A DNA stretch of 64,000 nt from positions 1 to 64,000 of the forward strand of contig WKLE02002979.1 in the NCBI GenBank assembly GCA_014885115.2, written 5' to 3'. The position numbers and the translations under genes are program-made. Position 1 is the first letter of the stretch. Every line of letters starts with the position of its first letter. The notes beneath the pieces are model-generated. The model was not told the DNA's origin. It was given only the letters and a program-made list of their open reading frames with translations, and searched no databases. Below are positions 21,890 to 33,774 of this stretch, in pieces. This DNA comes from Asterionellopsis glacialis. Its lineage: Eukaryota > Bacillariophyta > Plagiogrammaphyceae > Rhaphoneidales > Asterionellopsidaceae.

Positions 21890-22259
21890 TCATTAATTAT
21901 ATGCGAAAAGTCTTTATAAAAAACCAGCAGGTCACATCTTCTTGTTGTGCTTCGGCAGAAAGAGTGCCAATAAAATTGTTTTGGTTCGTTTTTCTATTAG
22001 AAACCGAACAATTAGTGCATCTCTCTCCAACGGGTTTACGTGTTCTATTGCATTTTGACGCTTGAATAGGACTTGGTCGAGAAACACAAAGCTTCCATCC
22101 ATTTCAAACAGAGAAATTCATTTTGCTGCAACTGTCCTAAATTCAAGTTCCAAAGTGAATACAACTTTAGACCACAAAAACGCAGAGGCAGAACAAGGGC
22201 AAGTTTCCTGCCGAGGCATTTTCTCAGAAATTCAAACCAATGAAGTAGAGCCAAATCAA

Positions 22260-23846
22260 ATGACCAAAATGAACAAAGACAACAATGAGAAATTCACTTT
22301 CTGTGGAGATTTTTGCCTTTATTCATCAATATCAGGATCATCAAGATGCAGCGATTGCTGTTCTATCCTTTCACTTTCTTGTGGTTCAACCGGGGAATGT
22401 GAGGACATGCTAGATGACAAATATTTCTTTGACAAAGATCATGATACCATGAATCAGTCATACGAAGCAATGGCTATTGTTTCGTCAAATTCTACGAGTA
22501 ATAAAGCAGAGAATGGCCACGTTTTGGAAAGTAGGGAAGAACTGTGTGGTAGCATTTCATCACAATCAGAGTTTATGACTTTGCCTAAAACAATTGCCTT
22601 TCTCTCGGGTATATCAAGTGATCGAAAGGAATATTTGCACGAAGCACCAGTAAAAGGGAACTGCGGGTCAACAAAATCAGTTTCTTGTGAACATTTCGGG
22701 GCGTCGCTTTCTGACTTGCCAGACGAGCTGGTCTACAGTATCGCATCCTACCTCGATATTCCGTCTCTTAATCATTTTCGTTCTATTTGCAAGCATTTTC
22801 TAGTCTTGGCATCTAGAGATGAAGCGGGATGGGAGAATCACTGCAGGAGGATATGGCATAAAAAGTCGCACGTCTGTTCAGCAGCTATAACCCTATTCCA
22901 GAACAAAAAAGCTATGAAGGCATACCAAACATCTTGTCGCGATGGTAAACATCGCCACGAAATAGCAGAGGATGAACTCTGTTTTGATCCTCTCACAGGA
23001 AATGGCACAAGATGGTCCTTTCGCTTCAAGCAATCAGCTGGGTCGGACTGGACATCTTTGGATCCATGGTGGAGTGGTGGTGAAACGCGAAAGATGGTAT
23101 TTCTTCGTGATGGAACTGTAAAGCAACTTGTAGATAATTGCCCACAACAAAGTTCAGGGCATCCGAACATGAGATTTATGCTTCGTGACGCGTTTTTTGA
23201 CGCAAGAGGAGGTGAAATATCAGTACCAGTGGAAGATTTAGATTCTCTTGCCGGTGTCGCTCCAAGTCGTCAGATTATGACTTGGCGTATGGTTTCGCAG
23301 CCAATGGACTTGCCAATGAAACCACAGGGTGCATATATTCGACTCAATTTGGGAGGAAGAGATGTGCCTACATACATCGTCCATCGTTCACCAACCGGCA
23401 ATTGGGGTTTTATCATGGAGAGTTGCTGGGGAATTTTTTCTTCATTTGAGTTGCCGAGGCGAAGACAGGAACACGAATTACGAGATTCTAATCACAGAGA
23501 TAATCCAAGGATGCGTCTGCGGAGAACACAAGAAGGTGGGCAATGGTTTAATGTGCATGGACTTGAGAGCGACAGTGAAGAAGAGCAAGAAAGGAACCAA
23601 GTAGCTGCGGATAGTTCTATGCTCGACGACTCTGCTTTTAGTGTAACTAATTGCTGGCAATGGCGGGAAGCATTGCTTTACAATTACGGAGCTATGGTGT
23701 TGCCAGAAGGAGAAGGAGCTACTGAAGAATTTGACAGATTGTGGTCCGAAGCGATCCGTCCTAGACAAGTCAATACGTCACCGATACCGGAAGAAACCAT
23801 GCAAAACTATATGGGTAACGTTGCAAGGGCACCGACAGATTCATAG
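22260..23846 (+). CDS. F-box protein
   Basis: The frame is open from 22062 to 23846, but its first in-frame ATG is at 22260, giving 528 residues; the true N-terminus is uncertain. The N-terminal 150 residues are Ser/Cys-rich and low in structure. An F-box follows near residues 150-190 (LSDLPDELVYSIASYLDIPSL, then FRSICKHFLVLA), continuing into WENHCRRIW. The C-terminal ~300 residues contain GTRWSFRFKQS, WRMVSQPMDL, GGRDVPTYIV and WGFIMESCWGIFSSFEL, a Trp-rich beta-like region I cannot name, and end with WREALLYNYGAMVLP. F-box proteins link substrates to SCF ubiquitin ligases; the substrate here is unknown. No intron is evident. Confidence 0.78.
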   Translation: MTKMNKDNNEKFTFCGDFCLYSSISGSSRCSDCCSILSLSCGSTGECEDMLDDKYFFDKDHDTMNQSYEAMAIVSSNSTSNKAENGHVLESREELCGSISSQSEFMTLPKTIAFLSGISSDRKEYLHEAPVKGNCGSTKSVSCEHFGASLSDLPDELVYSIASYLDIPSLNHFRSICKHFLVLASRDEAGWENHCRRIWHKKSHVCSAAITLFQNKKAMKAYQTSCRDGKHRHEIAEDELCFDPLTGNGTRWSFRFKQSAGSDWTSLDPWWSGGETRKMVFLRDGTVKQLVDNCPQQSSGHPNMRFMLRDAFFDARGGEISVPVEDLDSLAGVAPSRQIMTWRMVSQPMDLPMKPQGAYIRLNLGGRDVPTYIVHRSPTGNWGFIMESCWGIFSSFELPRRRQEHELRDSNHRDNPRMRLRRTQEGGQWFNVHGLESDSEEEQERNQVAADSSMLDDSAFSVTNCWQWREALLYNYGAMVLPEGEGATEEFDRLWSEAIRPRQVNTSPIPEETMQNYMGNVARAPTDS

Positions 23847-24093
23847 ATGCGATCTAGGATGTGCGATAAAATAGCTAGAACATATTAAAATAATATCGAT
23901 TTTATATAAGCTAATACCGTGCCAAATATTGCAACGCGTTGTTTTAAAACTATATCGATATAGTTTAAGTGCAGCCCTTCTTTTGAGCTTCAACGTAATT
24001 GTACATATGGATCTATGAATAGATAAGAAAGAATATAGACGTGAGAATGAATCAAACTGGTAAAAATGTGCCACATTCTTTATTCCAGAGAAG

Positions 24094-26134
24094 TTATAGA
24101 CATTGCTTCTGACTTACCCATCCATTGGCTGCAAACTTTGTGCCACTGATAACTGGAAGAGCTTCGTGGTCAGTACGGCCGTCTTTGGACATTGGGTCAG
24201 AGTCTAGCACGCTTGGCCAAAGTACTTTAGGGTAAAACATCATAAAATGAGTTAGTGTTAATTGGAATTTGAAAATATAATGCAAGGGTAACAAATAGAT
24301 CGAACAACAACATACCTGCGCGTCCACGTTTGGGTTGCACTGTAATACCCAATTTATTGAATTTAGTTCCACCCCCCTCTTCTACGTCACTGAGATAAAG
24401 AAAAAAAGTAAGAATCCGGGGTCCACACTGACGATCTTTTTGGTGTTCGATGTAATCGTGATGTTGCTCATAAAACTGCCCCGGCAAATACTTCAACAGT
24501 TGCAGATCTTCACTATTTTCTGGATCGATTCCCATAACGTCTCCTATTCGCCTTTGGATGCGTTGCGCGACCTCGTCGTTACGGCAGCCTTTTTGAGCTG
24601 AGCACCATGCATTTTCAGATGTTCTACGAGTGCTCTCGACACCATCGAATGAACCATCAAATTTTACAGCCCCGACGTCCCTAGATCGTTCGTACTTGTA
24701 TTTGTAGCCGAGATCGATTAGACTTTGGCATTCTTCATCAGTTGTAAAATTATCAAAAACAACAACCTTCCGATTGAAATGAATATTTATTTCAGGTCAA
24801 CAGCAATCATCAGTACAGAAGGAAAGGCAGAAATATACAAATTGAACTTTTGGGGAAAGTAAACTTACCCAGGGCGGCAATTTATCATTATTTTTGCTGA
24901 CTTCAGTTGCAGGAGAGTCTCCCGGACGCGATTTGACAGTTACTGTATATTCTGGCATCTTTTTCTCTTGCAATTCAAGGCGTTCTTCATCTGTCAAAGT
25001 TCGGTTGCCTGGTGCCTTTTCTACAATGTTTTCAAACATTTTGTTTAGTCCACCGGGTGTCAAAGCAGGTACTTGGTCATACAAAGGCGGACATCTAGCT
25101 TCGAGGTCGATTAAATTACATGATCTGCAAGCTGGTGCACAATTTGTGACCATGTAGGCTTGGTTGTTTTCGCATTCTCCAATGGCGCCCCAGAAAGAGC
25201 ACAATTCATGGCGGTTACGGCATTCTTTTAATACTCTCTTTGGTAAATTTACCGCCTCGGTTTCATAATAAACGAGACTCCTTTCAATGACATTTAAAGT
25301 ATCGCGAGCTTCAGCTCCTTCTGCCGATTGTTTTAAACCAAACACTGTAGTCTCTTCGAGCAATTCTTCCTCCTTTGCAGTTAGATTTACCTTTAATTTC
25401 TTTTTTGCTTTTTCACATGATTTACAGCTTTTAGGGCAATTTTGAAGCATATACTTCTTGTTCTTCTCGCACTCACCAGCTTTGAAATTGTTTAAAAAGA
25501 AAGAATTGTATAATACACAAATTACTTTGGTGAACAGTCCTAGTAAAAGACGCATATGTTCCGTTTACACTTACCTTGTGCCCACAAGCTACAGCGTTCA
25601 TCACCATCAACACATCCACCATCGCCATCTTCCGGTTCTACCACTTGTTTGATAGATTCTATCTTTGGTTTGTCACAGCGACTGCAACTTTTCCGGCAAT
25701 ACTTATGCATTTGAGTAGCATTTTTGCTCTCACATTCACCAAACTTTGCATATGTTTCACATCGTGGGTGAAGATCAACGCAATCATCTTTATTTTCCTT
25801 TGAGATGGTACAACTTTTGGGGCAATACTTCATCATATAGCTACGGAAGGAGAGGGGTCGTTGGCCCGAAGAATCACCAAAATCAGACCATGACAATTTT
25901 TCACAAGAGCAAAGACAATACAGCATTATTTGCTTTCAAATCTTACCTATTCTCCGTAATGCAATACCCGTCTTGCTCCCAAACTGGGCAACGCTCGTGA
26001 GTATCCACAAGACCTTGTGAATCTTGACAACTGCGATCACCTGCTTTGCATTCTTGTGCTATAATGAAAACATTTCCGCCAAGCAAAAACGGAAACAAAA
26101 ATGCACCAACGGCGCCCTTTGACAAAGAAAACAT
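24094..26134 (-). CDS. Prolyl 4-hydroxylase with four ShKT domains
   Basis: Five exons (26134-25947, 25840-25575, 25479-24869, 24766-24316, 24224-24094) give about 548 residues with an N-terminal signal peptide or anchor (FLFPFLLGGNVFIIA). Cys-rich ShKT modules occur four times (RCPVWEQDGYC, RCETYAKFGEC, RCSLWAQAGEC, LCSFWGAIGEC), each followed by a YM-type residue pair and CPKSC-like ends. Several introns fall within ShKT modules. The Fe(II)/2-oxoglutarate dioxygenase domain begins VVVFDNFTTDEEC. It has YEQHHDY (the iron-binding His-x-Asp), LTFFLYLSDVEEGGGT, TDHEALPV (distal His) and GTKFAANGW (2-oxoglutarate Lys). Role: hydroxylation of peptidyl proline in the ER or secretory pathway, plausibly of cell-wall proteins. 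The end is uncertain: I use the stop at 24094 after VSQKQCL, but a GTAAGT at 24117 could splice to another short exon. Confidence 0.88.
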
Positions 26135-26858
26135 GATGTCTAATCACTGTCGCCGATACTTTGATTTTAACACAACGAGATAGCTTGTCCCGTTCAGCGA
26201 GATGGAGCACTGCAAGGATCTCAGATCGCAAATATTTATTATGTCTCTTCTCAGATCTTCGCTCAGATAGCTTTCAAACTGTGATCCCATAATTTGAAAT
26301 ATGACTACTATGTCCTACGCTAGTCTACTTGAACGAAAGTAGAACAATGCCTACAAACCAGCATGCTCCCAATCTGAAATCCATCTGACAAAAAGAGCGA
26401 GAGTTGTTGGTATGATCTTCTATGTACATTTTCTACTAGAGATTCCTTCATGATTTCCGGCAAATGATGGGGAAACCTTTTTTTCCCTGAAATTTTCGGC
26501 GAGTGTGCATCATACTGCAGTCACTGTAAAGAACGATAGGGAAAGTATGCAAAATTCTCTTCATACATTATTTTTCGAAACACGAATCGATCACGTCTTG
26601 TGCTTGTGTGCCTTCAGTCGAAACTACCCCGAGCTTTTAGAAGTAATTTCAGTCGTGTTGCCACGACAGCAGAGAAAAAGAGATATCAAAAGAAGAAACA
26701 AAAGAAATTGTCACTTGGAAGTTTCTTAAATCAATGTATGTTTGCAATCGTGGTAAACTGCAGAGAGTAATACAACTTCGATGATGAACGTGGTAGCATT
26801 ATTGTTTTCAAATGTCCATTCCCCTGGGTTTAACTATAATATTTAAATTTAAAACAAA
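26135..26858. other. Divergent intergenic region
   Basis: Promoter region shared by the P4H gene (minus) and the next plus-strand gene. No repeat family member or coding region stands out. The last 40 bases are AT-rich (TTTAAATTTAAAAC) next to the proposed start codon. Confidence 0.45.
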
Positions 26859-27419
26859 ATGCTGCTTTTCACCACAATACGTTTCCTTGGGCTGATGATA
26901 TTTCTTAGAGGTGTTCGTGCTTTCTCAATATCACCTCCTCAACGAGGACCCATTCATTCTGTTACAAGTAGTATTCTACCAAAAGAACAAATTACCAAGG
27001 CATCGGGAATTTACTCCTTACATTCTGATAAAGGTGCTACTACAAAAGAAATGGTTCATTATTCATCAATACACACTTCCAATCTCTTCAAGACGAGAAG
27101 AGAAAAAACACCAACAGTCTCAAATTATCAAATTCAAGTAGTGAAGCAGCCCTTTGCAACAACTCCAACAATAAAACCACACGTTCTTCAAATGGCTACC
27201 TTTATCGGACTGAACTTATGCAACAAACTCACCCATCAGGACAGAATATGTGATAGTACTGGTACGGATGATGAATGGTTATCCAATCTAGTAAAAGGGA
27301 CAGTTGAATTACACCAAAACACGAACGAGGTTAATAATGCTATTTTTAACTTTACGCCTGCATGGAATGCAGCTGGCCAAGCTACACACGAACTGGGTTT
27401 ACGATTTACGACTGAATAG
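26859..27419 (+). CDS. Unknown secretory or plastid-targeted protein
   Basis: A single-exon frame of 186 residues that I do not recognise. It begins with a hydrophobic signal-like segment (LLFTTIRFLGLMIFLRG) ending at VRAF-SIS, which resembles the Phe-at-+1 cleavage of diatom plastid presequences, followed by a Ser/Thr/Lys-rich stretch typical of transit peptides. The mature part has few landmarks: MATFIGLNLCNKL, DDEWLSNLVKG and FNFTPAWNAAGQATHELG. The start codon sits in an A-rich context (AAAATG). Low complexity and lack of a known domain leave open that this is a chance frame. It stands alone between two intergenic regions. Confidence 0.5.
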   Translation: MLLFTTIRFLGLMIFLRGVRAFSISPPQRGPIHSVTSSILPKEQITKASGIYSLHSDKGATTKEMVHYSSIHTSNLFKTRREKTPTVSNYQIQVVKQPFATTPTIKPHVLQMATFIGLNLCNKLTHQDRICDSTGTDDEWLSNLVKGTVELHQNTNEVNNAIFNFTPAWNAAGQATHELGLRFTTE

Positions 27420-28377
27420 GAATTCGTCTCCAATGAATGATGAAAGAAGTGGGACCGGGTATGGACGTCGCAACAGTGTCTCAAGTCCCAACACGTGTAG
27501 AAGGGGTAAAATAATGAAAGTCAAATGTAAAGTGTGCACAGGTTTAGGCTTATATCTACCTGGTACGAGTTGGGACAGAGGGACTATAATAATCGAACCC
27601 GCAGTAATAATGTTAAATAACATAAATTTTATAATGCCCCAATAGAGTGACCTGAAATAAATTAAGCACCATACTAAATTTTAAATTGAAAAGTTTCCCA
27701 GGGTATAGCGAAATGAAATCAACTCAACACACTCTAATCAAAAATTATCATTCCATCATTGAACCGAATATGTTGGTATATTCGATACACACGCCATTAG
27801 GCTCAAATTTTCGAAAAAGGACGTACATTGAATTAAATTTTTCATATATATAAAACATGCACCCTACATCGATTAAATATGATACAGTTTTGAAGTTTAC
27901 TAGACAGATTTTGAAAGTTTTCTAACGGTACTAAACTTCCACATACAGTGTCTCATTGTTGTATTAATATTATACCTGTTATCAATAATTAAGGAATCTG
28001 GTCGGGGTGTACCCGGTACCTGGTACCTGCTTGCACGCACGTAGAAGGTCAAAACCAGCCCTTCATATCATATAAAAAATACAGGTGCATGTTGCGTATT
28101 CAGTTGATTCGACACCACGATTGAGAAATCCCGGGTTGTCAGTTACAATTTTCAAGAAAGTACACCCCCTTCTTGCCCCTTGCCAAGTCGTTCATTGTCG
28201 TTGGTGTTTACAGAGCGTTAGTCACTGATAAAGAACATACATGCCCAAATTGGCAGATGAAGACTTAATACTGAGAGAAGAAAGGCCACATTTAGTTAAT
28301 AAAGCTTAGAGAAGCAATCTCTTTTCTTCTTGTTCTCTTTATTTCAGCCCGGTCGGTTTTTTTCGAGCATTTGAGAG
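27420..28377. other. Intergenic region
   Basis: AT-rich over 27600-27990. Palindromic words TACCTGGTACG (about 27559) and CCGGTACCTGGTACCTG (about 28013-28029) are present. From about 28300 it is pyrimidine-rich (CTCTTTTCTTCTTGTTCTC), a likely 5' UTR. No coding region is supported. Confidence 0.5.
28013..28029. repeat. GGTACCTGGTACC word
   Basis: Isolated tandem pair of the dispersed palindromic word in an AT-rich intergenic stretch, about 350 bases upstream of the Ser/Pro-rich membrane-protein gene. Confidence 0.6.
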
Positions 28378-30979
28378 ATGAATACGATGAGCAAATCAAG
28401 CTGGTGGCATGTTCTTCGTCTGAGTATGCTATTAATTAAGGCAGCAAAAGAAGTCGAAGCTAAAATCACCATCAGCCTTGAACCTCTACCGTCAACAGCA
28501 GAGTTTGTGAAAGACGAGTTCAGGCATTATGATTCTTACTTGATCGACAATGGTGATGTTCGAGAAGAATTCAAACATCCATTAACTATCAAGAGCTCCA
28601 CATTGAAAAATACACCATGTGTCTCTTACAGTGATTCCCCTAAAGTTAATGAAGAGGAATCAGCCGAATGCGCTGGAATGGTCGATCTTGATCTGAGTTC
28701 GGATGATGTTATCGAATTTTCGTTTCAGGCTCCTTTGGGGAAAACATTATATATGAAACCTCATGAAGGTACTTTAGAGCTCGAATTTCAAGGCGTAGCA
28801 AAGTGTCCAGGCGAAAGTGAAGGATCACATTATCAAGAGATTCCTGGTTCAAAACTTAAAGCAACAGTGTTGGGAAGCGAGACATCGGAGTTATTTCTAA
28901 ATGCATCATCGTCATTTCTCAAGCTCGGGAAGTGCGACGGGTGTAGTGAGTGTGAAGTTTTTACGAAGTTGGCGTTCATAGGTCCTATTGACGGTCTACT
29001 TCTATCGAAACTCACATGGGAAGCCACATATGACCGATCAAATATGATTGCCGGTGTCCAGACTTACAAATATTCTAGTCAGGGGTACAACTCCATCTGT
29101 GCTGAAAATATATCTATCGTAGATGCATTACCAGGTGCTACAAGTCCTAGAAAGCTCCAACCTTTGTGTAGTGGTCCCAATGATCTTCACTCTGACTGTC
29201 CTGATGAGAATGATGTGACAGCCACTCCTACAATTTCCCGATTTCCGACCATAGCACCCAGCGTTTCGGAGGTCCCCTCAGTGCGACCCAGTGTGTCTCC
29301 TTCGACCTCGTTTCCATCTGTAGTTCCATCATCTTCCCCCACAGTTTCACCTTCACTTAGCACGTCACCTACTGTTAAACTGTCTGAAAGTCCATCCCTG
29401 ACACCCCAACCATCTTCGTCGCCATCCCCGACTACAACGACTGTGCCAACTATAACGTCAGTACCGACCATAACAGCATCGCCAACAGTCACAGCTCAAC
29501 CGTCTATTACGGCATTACCCTCAATCACAGCCCAACCTTCCAAATCAGCATCACCAACAATCACAGTCCAACCCTCAAATTCGATGTCGCCAAGTAGATC
29601 TGAGTCTCCGACAGTATCACCTTCTCCAACTTCCACAGCAAGTCCGTCAGAAACACCTGTTCCGTCGCTATCGTCAAAACCCTCGCAATCATCGTCACCT
29701 ACTCTGGTACCTTCAATATCATGTGCTTCAGATTCAGATGGTTTGTTTGGAATAAGAAACGGCACCGGAACTCAGGTAAAATTTACCTTCGAACTAGAAA
29801 CAGACTTGGGCAGCACGTTTGAAACTATTCGCCCACCATTAGAGACGGCATTTAATGATGGCATCTTGGCGGAATTATTTGATGAATGTAGAAGTACTGC
29901 TGACAACATTTTTAGAATTAATAGAAGATTGGACGACGTCAATGAAACCGATGGAAACGAAAATGGTATTGTTGGCATTTCTTCCCGGCCTATCGATGCA
30001 ATTTTGAGTGATGGTAAGTTTCAAGATTTGATATCCAAAAGCCAACCACTATTATTGGCAGTGTACGCATTTACTTACCTTTATTGAAACTGATTGTTTT
30101 ACAGTAAATTGCGCAGAAACTTCTGAAGTAACTAACTGTAACACCGTAGCTGGAGCATTGACCATATTTCTTTCTGAAGGTGCCACTCCAGCTGTCGAAA
30201 TAAAGAAAACACTCGATGCATTGAAGGATGGAATGAAAGATGACCTATTTGTTAGTGCACACCCAAGCATTAAAGACATCCGGTATGTTGACCTCGGTAC
30301 AAAATCAATAAGTGATAACGAAGAGGAGGAGGATCCTCCCGTAGATACTATTGGAGACACAGGTGATGACAAAAAGGTTGGCTTGATTGCTGGGCTAGTT
30401 GTTGGGTGTGTTGCACTATGTCTTGCCTTATTGCTGTTTTTTGTTTGGAGACGAAGAAGAAATGAGGACGAAGACGATGAAGATGAAGATGAAGATGATG
30501 TCAATTTTGAAGCTCTGGAAGACGGTGATAGTATTCCAAATGGTATACCAGCTGTTATTGGCAACCCGTTTGGAGAATATGAAAGCAGAACTGAAGCCGA
30601 AACAGAGGCACTGTCTAGTATTTGGGAAACGGCTACAAAAGAATTGGAAGTTGTGAAGGAAGAAGGAGGAGACATGCCAGATGCAATCAGCACATCCGAT
30701 TCCGAAAGTGGTTTAGAAATTTCGAGTGCCAGCTCAAACGATGATAATTCAGACAAAGATGACTCTTCAAGGAACGAAGAGTCTTCGGCTGATGGTGTTT
30801 CTCTTTCTTCATCCGATGGTTTTTCAGCAGATGACGCTTCGGCCGAAGATGGTAACGCCGAAGATGGTAGCTCGCTTAGCGATTCGCTAGACGATGATTC
30901 TTCCGAAGATTCAAGCGTGGCTAGCTCGGACGCTGAAGATGAGCTACAAAGGATAGTCTCCCTTTCACAGGCACGCTAG
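28378..30979 (+). CDS. Type I membrane protein with Ser/Thr/Pro-rich stalk
   Basis: Two exons (28378-30013 and 30105-30979) give about 836 residues. A weak N-terminal signal (WWHVLRLSMLLIKAAKEVEA) is followed by an extracellular globular region to about residue 270, including a paired-Cys motif (GKCDGCSECEVF). Then comes a long stalk (about 280-450) of repeats of the kind SPTVSPS, TITAQPS and PSLSSKPS. A second globular part (about 460-650) contains FELETDLGSTF and ATPAVEIKKTLDAL. One transmembrane helix follows (VGLIAGLVVGCVALCLALLLFFVW), then RRRR as stop-transfer, and a very acidic, Ser-rich cytoplasmic tail. Ser/Pro stalks of this kind occur in diatom surface and adhesion proteins and are likely heavily glycosylated. 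Ligand and function are unknown. Confidence 0.82.
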
Positions 30980-31744
30980 TGTTGCTTGGATGGTAGAGAA
31001 AATGGTTCTAATCCAATTAGCGATCCCATGAAGCAATTCTTCACAGTGATATTTAATTTGGGCGCCTGGGACCTACCATAATAGAGTCGATTCGCTACAT
31101 CTTGATTGATTACATATAACTCCCCTTTGGGTTGAAACAAAATCAACAGACTTTTGCTATCGAATTGTGCATTGTGGTATGGAAGCAACAAGTAGTTCTC
31201 TTCCACAGCAATAAATATCAGAGCAAAGGATGATACCTTTGCTATGACAATGATTTTAGATATTTGTCTTGATATTAAAGTGCTAAAACTTCCAATATCG
31301 TCCCTACAGCTACTATTTGCTAGACATCGCATGGACTTTACAATATTGCAAGCATGGTTACTTCAGCTCTAAATTGTGAACTAAAATAATATTAGACGAT
31401 TGTTCATTATGCCTCAAGAAAACTGGTGTAATGCCAACTCAATCTGTTACTGTTTTCTTTCAAAATCCAAGTACAACATTTTCAGACATAACATCAAAAA
31501 ATGTATTTTGTTTCAAAAACTATTTCCGGAGATCATGAATCATGACGGATCACAATTTTTAAATAATTATTTATCCGGAATTTTAAAGTTGAAATCCGCA
31601 CATCTGTTAGTCCGGACTGGCAGTTTTTCAAATAAATACTTTGACAGAAAAAACTTTAAAAAGAATGTAAAACGGATGCAATACGCAAGAACATTTTTGT
31701 TAAACCAACAGTTCTTTTAGTATTTGTGAGGCGAGAACGTGACC
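30980..31744. other. Intergenic region
   Basis: AT-rich sequence between two plus-strand genes. Several short frames exist with no recognisable content. The last bases give a strong start context for the next gene (GTGACCATGG). Confidence 0.45.
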
Positions 31745-33526
31745 ATGGCTTCAGAAACTGACGAGAAGACAAAACCTCTACTCTCTGATGTTGAAAATTT
31801 GGAAACAAATGTTGTTGAAATTGAAAATGATAACGAGACAAGGAAAGCGGAAGATGTATCCATCGATGGAGTCGTCGACGAGGTGGCCATGTTGTCACCG
31901 ACCGACGACAACAGTGGCCAACATGACCAGCAGGAAGTAATTGTAAGAATTTATCCTAGACGATGGCTCGTCCTCATAACATTTGCTTTGTCTTCTGCAA
32001 CATCTGCAATTCTTTGGATTACCTTTGCTCCGATCGCATCTCTTTCGGAATCCTACTATGATATCAATTCCACACAGGTGAATGCGTTGAGTGTTGTGTT
32101 TATGGCAGCCTACTTGCCAATGACGATCGTATCAAGTTACTTATTTCATATATATGGTGTTAGAGAAGGTCTTATCTTAGCTTGCACTCTGAATTTCACC
32201 TCAGCACTTATACGCTTCCTGTCCACGGAATCTAATTCAAACCCAAGAAGTTCTGGGTACATGATTTTATTAGTAGGGCAAACACTCGGGGCAATTGCTC
32301 AGCCATTTTTTACTAACATTCCTGCAAGGATTGGTTCATTGTGGTTCCCACCAAACGAACGTGATTTGGCCGTGGTAATTGGATCGACTTCCAACGTGGT
32401 GGGTATTGCTGTTGGAAGTATTCTCCCAGCTTTGTTCACAGTTGACGATGACAAGTTAGTGCGTATGTTTGATTTATTGCTTACTGAATGCATCTGGACA
32501 GCACTTGTTCTCGGTCTTGTGTTCATGTATTTTGAGGAACGTCCACCGCACCCTCCATCTATTTCAGAGTCGAATCGTCAAGAACAAGACGGTCAAAAGA
32601 ATGTAATACAAGAGTTGAAAGAACTTTTTGCGAACAGATCATTTGTGGTTTTAGTGATTTGCTTCGGAGTATTGGGTCTTGGTTTATTCAATTGTCTTAC
32701 AACAGTAATGGAACAACTCATTGAACCTGCTGGATATTCCGCGGATGATGCAAGTCTATTTTCTGGATTATTGGTAGGATGTGGTATTATAAGTGCAGTG
32801 GGGGTTGGATTTGCTCTAGATATAACACATATGTATAATCCATTTCTAAAGGTGCGGAAACTTTGAAGTGAGAAACGCTATATAATTTTGCACAGCTGTG
32901 TATTCTCACAACAAATACTTGATTCTCCTCTTTCTACTATTTACCAGTGTGGCTTTGTACTAGCAGGATGTCTCTTCATTGCGATGCTATTTGTTTTGAG
33001 ACCAGACAATAAAACACTTCTAGCTGTTGTCTTTGGAGGTATGGGAGCAACAATGCTTCCTCTTTTGCCTTTGTCCTTTGAGTGCGCCATTGAATGCAGT
33101 TATCCGATCAGTAAGTATGAACATCACTTTGGACAAGCCATATTGCATCATGATACCTAACAAAGATGCCTCCCTTTGCTTGTCCTCCTGCGAACAAAAT
33201 TGATTTTCTATCAAACATCTACCAATGTACATTTAGGCGAAGATTTAAGCAGTGGTGTTCTCATGAGTGCTGGACAAGTTTCAGGGATTATTTACATCTT
33301 GATTATCAACTCACTTTTGGAAAAACAACCAGTGTACGAAACATATGTTTTCCAACCTGTATATGTTGTGTTCTTCATAAGCTGCCTCTTGTTTATGACT
33401 GGAAGTTACTTTTACAATGGAAAATATTTGCGTCTAGAGGCAGAACGTGAAAATGCCCAAGAGCAAGAAGATGTCCTAGAACAAGAAGGTACACGGAGGC
33501 TTCATTCTTATTCGACAATTCAATAA
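31745..33526 (+). CDS. Major facilitator transporter, SLC49/FLVCR-like
   Basis: Three exons (31745-32851, 32948-33110, 33237-33526) give about 519 residues. After an acidic cytosolic N-terminus (to about residue 70) come the conserved YPRRWLVLITF entry to helix 1, LSVVFMAAYLPMTI in helix 2, YGVREGL in the loop before helix 4, GQTLGAIAQPFFTNIPARIGSLWFPPNER, and, in the second half, YPI joined over an intron to SEDLSSGVLMSAGQVSG. These match the SLC49 family of MFS carriers, whose members move haem, choline or related small molecules; the substrate here is unknown. Twelve helices are plausible. The start is the ATG in ACCATGG; a GTG six bases upstream was discounted. The C-terminus is a charged helix (EQEDVLEQEG). 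Confidence 0.85.
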
Positions 33527-33774
33527 TAAGGAAAACACCAATTGTGTAATGGCAGTGTTCTCTATTTTATTAACAAAAACGCACTGACATTTACTATAAT
33601 ATGATACATCGATGAAATTCTAATACATAAGAATAAATACCCAAGTGTAATAGTTTTCACTCCGGTTGAATTGCTGTGAAACAGATAAAAAAAATGATTT
33701 TTCAATCACTCAGCCTAGTAGTATAGTGTTTTCTGCTTTTTTCTTCGCGCTTTCTTCGAGAGAAAATAAAAGTA

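Larger units (their letters stand above)
20760..22259. other. Repeat-rich divergent intergenic region
   Basis: Upstream of the CHCH-like gene (minus) and the F-box gene (plus). It includes a dense TACCTGGTACC patch (20940-21240), an AT-rich stretch to about 21900, and a TGACGTCA palindrome at 21882-21889. The F-box reading frame stays open back to 22062 without an ATG, so coding could begin earlier through an unseen exon. Confidence 0.5.

Noticed and set aside
22062..22259. TTG-initiated start of the F-box protein
   Set aside because: Non-ATG initiation is unlikely here; the first ATG at 22260 was used, though an upstream exon remains possible.
23841..24074. Possible sixth exon of the P4H gene
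   Set aside because: A GTAAGT donor exists at 24117, but the downstream frame is basic and low in conserved residues; the simple stop at 24094 was preferred, with the uncertainty noted.
27580..27600. tRNA-like GGTTCGA arm on the minus strand
   Set aside because: No acceptor stem, anticodon arm or D-arm could be paired around it.
31400..31720. 106-codon frame before the MFS carrier
   Set aside because: AT-rich, no motif, and it ends just before the strong ACCATGG start of the real gene.
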